Shown here in pieces: positions 22,701 to 31,700 of a stretch of DNA of 33,292 bases (position 1 is the first letter of the stretch; every line of letters begins with the position of its first letter). A program made the translations under genes and the position numbers. The notes beneath the pieces were generated by a model. That model made no database searches. It saw nothing but the letters and a program-made list of their open reading frames with translations, and was not told where the DNA came from. Origin of the DNA: Halorubrum halodurans (GTDB lineage: Archaea > Halobacteriota > Halobacteria > Halobacteriales > Haloferacaceae). The stretch spans positions 12,510 to 45,801 of the forward strand of contig NZ_NHPJ01000015.1 in the NCBI RefSeq assembly GCF_002252985.1, written 5' to 3'.

Positions 22701-25700
22701 TCTCGAGTGGGGCGTCTCCGCTGTTGGTGAAGGTGAAGTCGGCGTCTTCGGTGCTTTCGATCTGGACCTCACCGAAGTCGTACGCGGACGGCGAGAGCGA
22801 CGCGTTGGCTTCGACACCGGTGCCGTTGAGATCGAACGAGCGGTCTTCGTCGTTCGATGTCAGCTCGAGCGTACTCTCGAAGTCGGTAGTGTCGTCCGGT
22901 CCGAAAGCGACGTCGTACGTCGTGCTCTCGCCGGGGTCGAGTGAGGTCGCTCCCCCACTGACCACGGAGAAGACGTCGGATCCGGTGGTTGGAGCGTCGA
23001 GTTCCAGTGTCGCGTTGCCGTCGTTGCTGACGGTGAACGAGCGCTGTTCCGAGCTACCGTTCCGAACGTCCCCGAACGTTCCGTTCAGATCGTCGGTAAC
23101 GGACAGGTCGGGCGCGATGCCGTCTGCGGTGAGTTCCACCGTCGTGTCGCCGGCTGGGTCGTTCGTGTCGAGCGTGAGGTTCGCCGTCCGTTCGCCCGAT
23201 TCGGTCGGCACGGCGGCGACCGAGACGGTCCGACTCGCGCCGGGGACGACGCTGGATTCGTCATCGGCGATTCCGCTGGTGACGTCGAACCCGTCCTCGT
23301 CGGCTCCATCGATCGTGACATCGTTTATCTCCAGCGTCTCACCGCCGTCATTCGTGATCTCGATCGTCGCCGGGTCACTGCTCTCGTTGACCGGGACCTG
23401 ACCGAACTCGATCGCGCTGCGATCGACCGACGCGTCCGGTGCGGATCCGACACCGACGAGCGATATCTCAACGGTGTCCTCGTCCGGATCGTTGGTTTCG
23501 ATCGCGAGCGTCGCGGTCCGCTCGCCGAGCGTGTCGGGGTCGAAGTCGACGGCCACGGTCGACGAGTCGCCGCCGGAGATGTCGTCCGTCGGCTCGTCCG
23601 TGACGCTGAAGGCGGCCGTCTCGTTGTCGGTGATCGAGACGTCCTCGACGGTGAGGTTCGTGCCGTCCTGGTCGTTGGTGATCTCGAGGACTCCGGTCGC
23701 GTCCTCGTCGGAGACGGTGTTCACGTAGCCGAAGCCGACGCTGCTCTCGTTGACGGCGACGTTCGGCGGCGTGGCGTCGCCGGACAGGGAGACAGCGAAC
23801 TGGCTGCTCCCGGCGACGGCACCGCTCGCCGCGAACGTCACGGTCGCCGAGTGGCTCCCGTCGTTGCCGTCCGGGTCGAACGTGATCGTGACGTTCGTCG
23901 ACTCACCCGCCCCGAGCGAGCCGGGGATCGATCCGACATCGAACTGTCCGGATCCACTACCGGTCGTCGAGCTCCGGAAGGCGGTGAGTTCCTCCGTACC
24001 GTCGTTACTGAGCGTAACGGTCCGAGTCTTCGAGTCCTCCTCGCCGATCGTTCCGTAGTCGATGGTGCTCGAATTGCCGACGAGACTCGTACGTTCGGCG
24101 TCTCCCCGGACTCCGAGGCTGATCGTCTCGTTGTTCGGATCGTTCGTATCGAGCGTGAGGTCGGTGCTCTGCTCGCCCGGGCTCGATGGCGTGAACCTGA
24201 CCGGGAGATCGCGCGTCTCGCCGGGCTGGATCGTGACTGTGCCGGGCGAGCCGACGAGCTCGAAGGGTGCGGCGGACGGAATCGCGCCTGTCGTGTCGAT
24301 CTCGAGCGTCGCGTTGCCCGTGTTCTCGATGACGGTCGCGTTGGTCGCCGAACCGCCCACCGCGACGCTCCCGAAGGTGAGGTTGGCTTCCGTCGGCTCG
24401 GGCCTGACCTCGACGGTCGGCGTGAGAGTCGTCGCAGAGAGAGCGATCGTTCCGTTATCGACCGCGTCGTCGTCCGTGGTGAACGTGAGATCTGCGTTGG
24501 GCGAGGTTCCCGTCGACGTCACGTCGACCGTGACGAACTCGGACTCGCCGGGGTCAAGGTCGATACTCTCACCCTCGTCTTCGACGGCGAAGGTACCGCT
24601 CGTTTCGTCGTCCACCGTCGGCGTCACCGCGAGGGTGTCAGTCCCGGTGTTCTCCACGAGAACGCTCGCGCTCTCAGTCGATCCCTGCGTGATCTCGCCG
24701 AACGAGTACTCGCCGCTCGGCGAGAGCAGCAGTTCGCCGCCGGACCCGGTTCCGCCCGCCCCCACGGTCACCGTCTCGTTGAACGGATCGTTCGGGAACA
24801 GCCGCAGTTGGCTGCCGTATGTCCCGGCTTCGTCGGGCTCGAACGTCACGCCGATCGTGTCGTTTTGGCCGGGCGCGATCGTGATCGTGCCGGTCTCGTT
24901 CCGACTGAACCCGTCACCCATCGATTCGGTCGGAATCCGGAGGTCGCGGTTTCCGGTGTTCTCTATCTCGACGGGCTCCGTTGGGTCGTCTCCGAGGTCG
25001 GTGTCACCGAACTCGATGCTGCTCCGGTTGACGCTGATTCCCGGCGCGACGCCGGTGCCGGAGAGGCTTACCTCGCGGACCGGGTCGCTTGGCGTGTCGG
25101 CGCGGAACCGTAGCGTCGCCGACGCGTCACCCCGCTCCGTGGGAGCGTACGCGACGGTTATCGTCCCGGAGTCGCCGGCTGCGATCGAACTCGGAGCCTG
25201 CCTGACCTCGAACTGGCTCGCGTCGGTGCCGGTGACGCTCGCCCGCCCCAGCGAGATCGGTCGTTCGCCGTCGTTGTCGACGGTCACCTCGACCGTTCCG
25301 GTGGTTTCGCCGGCGGGCGTGGCACCGACCTCACCGAAGTCGGACGACTCCGGTACGGTGAGCGGGTCGGTGACCGTGATCTCGACGGTGTCGCGCTCGT
25401 ATGCCACCCCGTCGTCTCCGCTCTTCGTCACGACAGCCGTGTACGTGCCGCTCTCGCGAACCGTCGTCTCGGCCGTTCCAACGGGACCGGTGGAGACCCG
25501 CCGATTTCCGATGGCGACCGTCGCGTCCTCGACGCGATCTTCTCCATCGGTTACGGTGAAGCTGATAGTCTCGCCAGACGTGACCGTCGTTGACGACGCC
25601 GCCAGATCGAGAGAGACTTGCTTGGGTGCGACCGAGATTTCGGTCGGTTCACGGTTGTTGATCGCGACGGTACGCGTTTCGCTCCCGGTGAAGGTGACGG

Positions 25701-28700
25701 TGAAGTTCGTCGAGTTCGTCTCGTCGGCCGCGACGTCGACTGTGCGGGTGTCATTCTGCTCGTCGTCGACTTGTAGATCGACATCGACTGAGTCGTCGAT
25801 CCCGCCGCGATTCTCCACGTTCGCCTGGACGCGGATCGGCTCACCCGACGAGATCGCAGTCTCGTTCACCGTGTAGTTGGCGACCGTCGCCGCAGGATCG
25901 ACGCTGACCGTCGATTCCTCGTCGGCTTCGGTCCCGTTATGCGTGACGGTGAGTGTCCGTTCGCCGGTTTCGTTGAGCTGTGCCGAGAGCGTCACCGTCG
26001 ATGAACTCCCCGGATTGACCGACCGGACCGTGGAGTCGACCGTGCCGTCGGCGGTCGCCAGCGTGACGTTCCGGTCGCCTGCGACGCCGCCGGTGTTCAA
26101 CAGGTCGACCTCGACGTCCACCGTCTCGCCCGCGTACACGGGCTCGTCGGTGGTCACGTCGGCCCCGAGCAGGCGCACGCTCGCCGGACGGCTGACCGTG
26201 AACGTCGTGCTCGCGGGGTTGTACGTGGTCTTCTCCCCGTCGGCCGTCACCGACGCGGAGACCGTGCCGGAGGTGAAGGACCTGTTCGCCAGACCGCTCG
26301 AGTTCGTCGTCAGAACCCGGCCGGCCGCGACGATCGTCGCCCCCTCGACCGGCGCGTCGTCGCTGTCGGTGACGTTGAAGACGACCTCGTCCGCGGTCGT
26401 CGGGTTCGCCGGCTCGACATCGACCGACAGATCGACGATCTCCTCGGTGGCGAGCACGCTCGCCGGCGGTTCGTCGTTGACCGCGATGTCAGTCCGTCCG
26501 ACCTCCTCGAGCGTCAGCGTGAAATCGTCGACGTACGTCACGTCGCCCGCGTCGAGGTTCGAAACGGTCGTGCTGTCGACCGCATCGCCGTCCTGGTTGA
26601 GCGTCACCTCGAACTCGTCGTCCGTCGTCGACCCGCGGTTCTCGACGGTCGCGTTGACCGTGATCTCGTCGTCGACCGTCACCGACGTGTCGCTGACTGT
26701 GAAGTCGGTCACCGCGGTCTGTTCGTCGATCTCGACCTCGCCGGCCGCCTCGTCTCCCACGGAGAGCGTCCGCGTGCCGGCCGAGTCGAACGTGGTGGTC
26801 AGTTGAATCGTGGTGTCGTTTCCGCCCTCCAGCGTGACGTTCCGACTGTCGAGGACGGTGCCGTCGTCGTCGGTGAGGGTGACGTTCTCGGTGCCGCTCA
26901 GGTCACCGTCGTTCTCGACGTCAGCCTCGATCGTGACGTCGTCACCGGTGAACGCCTGCGTCGTCAGCCGGTAGGCGTCCGTGACTTCGATGGCGGCCAG
27001 TTCCTCGACCGTCACCTCCACGGAGTCGCTGTTGAACGTCGTCCCGTCCTGGTCGTCCTTCGTGACCTCGGCGGTGTACTCACCGCCCTCCTCGAGGGTG
27101 ATACTCGCCGTTCCAGCCTCGACATCGGTCTCGTTGCCGGCGACCGTTATCGTGGCCGTGTCGATGTCCTCTCCGTCGGCGGTGACGCTGAACTCCAGTG
27201 GCGTACCGGCCGTCACCGTCTCCGTCTCTGTCTCCCCGTTCACGCTCAGTTCGAGATCCTCGACCTGTTGAGCGACGGTGACCGTTCCCGCGTCGACCTC
27301 TCCGGTCGGCCCGCTCGCGGTCACGTCGTACGTGTCGCCCGCCAGGCCCTCACCGAAGGTGAAGCTCTCCTCGACGGTGACGCTCTCGCCGGGACCGATC
27401 GCCCCCGTCGATGGGTTTTGTTCCTGATCGCCCGCGGAGAACGTGACCGTAACGCCGTCGCCGTCATCGGTTTCGCCGCGGTTCTCGACGGTAGCCTCGA
27501 CCGTCACCGTTTCACCCGGCGTTATCGCCGTGGCGCTCACGGAGGCGTCGGTCACCACCGACTGGGGTCCGACGCTGACGGTTCCGGCTTCGTTGCCGTT
27601 GACGCTGATCGTCTCCTCGTCGGCCGTCGCGTCGAACTGCGTCTCCACGACTACCGTTCTCGACTCGCCGGCACCGAGCGTCACGTTCCGCGTTTCCAGC
27701 GTGTCGTCCGTCCCGTTCGTGACCGTCAGTTCGATCCCGCCTTCGACGCCACCGTCGTTCTCGACGACCGCGAAGACATCGACCTCGTCGCCGACGACGG
27801 TCTCGTCGGTCGGAAGGAACGCCTCCGTGACCTCGACGTTCGCCGGCTGGCGGATCCGAACGCTCGTCGAGGCAGGCTCGAATGTCTCGGTGTCGGTGTC
27901 CTCCGCGGACGCGCGTGCGGTGTACCGATCGGACTCGTCGAACGTGGTGGTGACCGTGCCTTCGGGATCGGTCGTGAGCGTCTCGTCGTCGACGCGAACC
28001 GTCGCGTTCGCCGCCGGCTCACCGTCAGCGAGGACGGAGAACTCCACCGTGTCGCCGACGACCGTCTGCGGGGTGACGTTCGAGGCGATCTCCAACCCGA
28101 CGCCCCGCGGTTCGACGCGCACCGCCACGGGATCGAGATCGTCGACCGAGACGTTTCTGGATTCGAACGCCGGACCGGTCGTGTCCGACGTCAGCTCCGT
28201 CGTGGTGGAGCTACTGCCGTCGACGGTGACGTTCCGGGTGTCGACGACAGCACCTTCGACGGTCAGGTTAACGGTCTTCTCGGCCTCCGTCGTTCCCCGG
28301 TTCTCGACCGTTGCGGTCACGACGAGGTCCTCATTGACCGTCACGCTCGACGGCGTCGAGAAGTCGGTCGTGTCGAGCGCGGGGTCGACCGTGATCGTCT
28401 GATACTCCTCGCCTTCGACCGTGATCGTGTACTCGCCGACGTTCGATACGATAGGCTCGAAGACGAGCGTCCGGCGTTCACTCCCGTTCAGCGTGACGTT
28501 CTCGCTGAGTTCGAGTTCCGTCTCGTTGAAGCTGAAGTTCACCTGCTCGGAGCCGCGCAGGTCGCCGACGTTCTCGACCGTCGCCTCGACGGTCAGGGTG
28601 TCGCCGGTGTAGAGTTGGGTCTGAAGCGGCGAGACGTCGATCACGTCGATGTTCGTTGGCGCGTTGACCGTGATCCCAACCGAGTCCTCGAGGTAGGTCA

Positions 28701-31700
28701 CGCTCTCGTTCTCCGCCTTCGTCACCGTCGCCTCGTAGTCGCCAGCCTCGTCGAAGGTAACCGTCGCGGTTCCCTCGTCCCCAGTCGACCGCTCTTCTCC
28801 GTTCACGGCGAGCGACGCGTTGATCGAGTCGCCGTCAGCGGTGACGTTGAACTGGACCGTCTCGCCCTCCACGATCGTCGTCTCGTTTGCCGTGACGTTC
28901 AGCTGCCGTGCCGTCCGGTCGACGCCAACGAACTGAGGCTCCGTCGACACTGCGCCGTCGAGTTCGGCGTCGCCGACGGTGATGTTTCGGATCCCCGGGG
29001 TGTCGAACGACGTCGTGAACGCCAGTGATTCGTTCTCTCCGGGTTCAAGCGTACCCACTGGATCGGTCTCCGTGTCGATCGGCTCGCCGTCGACGAAGAC
29101 CGTGGCGTTGAAGTTCCTATTGACGCTGTCGTTGTTGCTGACGGTCGCGTTGATCGTGACCTCCTCACCCGTGGTCACTTCGTCCGGCTCGACCGAGAGG
29201 TCGTCATAGACGATGTCCGATGCCAGTCGCACGTCGAGGTCCACGGTGTCTTCGTTGTAGGCTTGGGTGCCGTCCTGCTCCTTCGTCGCAGTGGCGGTGA
29301 CCGGTCCCGTGGCGGTCACGGTGAGGACCGCCTGGCCGGAGGCGTTCGTCTCAGCCGTCGCGTCGCCGACGGTGACGGTCGCGTTCTCGATCGGATCACC
29401 GTCCGCGGTCCCGTTACGCACCGTGAACAGCACGTCGCTGCCGTTGAACGGTTGCGACTCGTTCGCCGTGAGGTTGAGATCGACGACCTCCTCTTCGACC
29501 TCGATGTCGGTCTCGAGCTGTGTACCGTCGAGGAACCGGTCGTCGATGGCGACGGTCTGGGTTCCGAGTTCGTCGAACGAGGTTTCGAAGGAGACCTGTG
29601 CCTCCTCGGTCGGCCCGAGGAACGCGCTTTCCGACTCGCCGACCGGCTCTCCGTTGACGAGCAGCGAGGCGTTGTATTCACCCTCCAGATCCCCCTCGTT
29701 CGAGACGTTCGCGGTTATCTCGACGGGCGTGTTCGCTTCGACGGCCGAGGGAGCCTCCAGATCGGAGTAGGTGATGTCTGCCGGTGCGCGGACGGTCAGA
29801 TCGCCGATCACGCTGTCATCCCCGCTCGCGATCGTGTGGTTGTACTCTCCCGCCTCATCCACGGTGACGTCCTCGAAGGTCACCGTCTCGGTCTCGCTGC
29901 CGTTCAGATCGATGGACGTACTTTCGACCGCCTCGCCGTCGGGCTCGAGCCTGAGTTCAACGGGTTGAGTCGCACTCGCCTCGCCGTCGTTCGTCACGTT
30001 CGCCGACACGTCGAACGGCTCGGTTTCGTTGACCGTCGCGTCCGCCGGATCGAGGTCGGTGACGCTGAACTCGGCTGCGTCGAGGATAGTAACGTTTTCC
30101 TCGTCGTCATCGTCGGAGGACTCAGCAAACAGGGAATATTGCCCCGCTTCGAGATCAGCGGTCCCAAGAGTCGTTTCTACGGTTGTACTGCTCTCGGGAT
30201 CGAGCGTGACGTTTTCACTAGTGAATACGAGATCGTCGAATTCAGACCGAGGCTGTAAGCTGACAAAGATCAGTTCATCCGAACCCCGGACGTCTCCGAC
30301 GTTCTCGACCTCGACGACAGCAGTTAGATTCTCTCCTTCAGTGATCTCCGTATCCGAGGCTTCCGGATCGATCGAGACGTTGAAATCAGCCCCTTCGAGG
30401 ACGGTGAGGTCACCGACCGCCTGATCGTCCGCGCTCGCGATCGTGTGATTGTACACACCCGGCTCGTCAACTGAGACGTCTTCGAAGGTTACCGTCGTGG
30501 AATTACCTCCGTCCACACTTACCGTCTGATTAGCGACATCACGAGCGTCCGGTTCGAGCTTGAGCCCGATCTCCTGTTCGAGGGAAGTGTCGCCCGTGTT
30601 CGTCACGTTTGCCGACACGTCGAACTGCTCGCTTACGTTGACCTCGGCGGTCTGCGGTTCGAGATCGGACACCTCGAGAGCACCGGTTTCGAGGACGGTC
30701 AACGTCGCCGTGTCGGTCGAACCGGGGACACCGAGTGGCTCTCCCAGGTTATTCTCGGCGGATTCGTTCACGGCGTGGAGCATCGCCGTGACGTTCTGTG
30801 TCTGTTCGAATGCTGGGTCCACTTCGATCGTCTCGGCGTCGGCGGATTCAGACGCGTTGAACGTGTCGCTTACGCCCCGGATGTCAAAGGAAAGATCAGC
30901 ATCGTCTTCCACGTCTTCCTCGTGGATCGCGATTACGTAGTCCACGTCCGCGCTCGCGCTCGCGACCGTAACGCTAGATGCGGAGTTGACGGCCTGCTGG
31001 TCCTCTATCGTCACTGAACCCTGAATAGGCTCTTGGACGGAGACATCGACCGTGTCCTCACTATCGTCGCTTGCCACGACCGCATCGTAGTCACCGGCGT
31101 CGCCCTGCGTGGTGTCCCATTCGAGGTCGAACGTGGTCGCTTCCGTACCGTTCAACTGGACGACCTGGCTATCCACGACCTCGTCGCCGATCGTGAGGTT
31201 GATCTGTTGTTGGCTGCCATCGATATCGACGGTGTTCTCCACGGTCGTGTTGATGACGACAGTGTCGTTTTCAGTAACGTCAAGTGTGGAATCCGCTTCG
31301 TTGACACCGATATCGTAGAATTCCTTGTCGACGACCTCAACAGTTACTGAATCCTCGTTATCAGTTCCGTCGAAACTGACAGCATTAACAGTAAGCTCAA
31401 GATCTCCGGTTTGAGTGGGATTGTATGTAAATGAAATATCTTGTTCACTATTAGCATTTATAATAACATTTTCTTTTGTTTGTACGCTTTCGCCGTTAGC
31501 ATTAAACTCGATATCACTAAACTCCGCCTCATTTCCAATATTCCGAACTGTCGCGTTAACTGTTATACTGTCAGTTGTTGTTACCTGTGAATCCGTCGGC
31601 TGATCAATGTCAACGGTGAAGTACGGATCAAGATTCTGACTTTCACGGATTCCGACGGATTCCTTATTCGTATAAGTTTCTCCCGTCTTATTATTTTCCG

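Noticed and set aside
26803..29028. Several long plus-strand frames opposite the giant gene, the largest of 741 codons
   Set aside because: They are open because of high G+C codon bias on the other strand, and they are rich in Arg, Ser and Val with no family resemblance. The 4473-codon gene explains the region.
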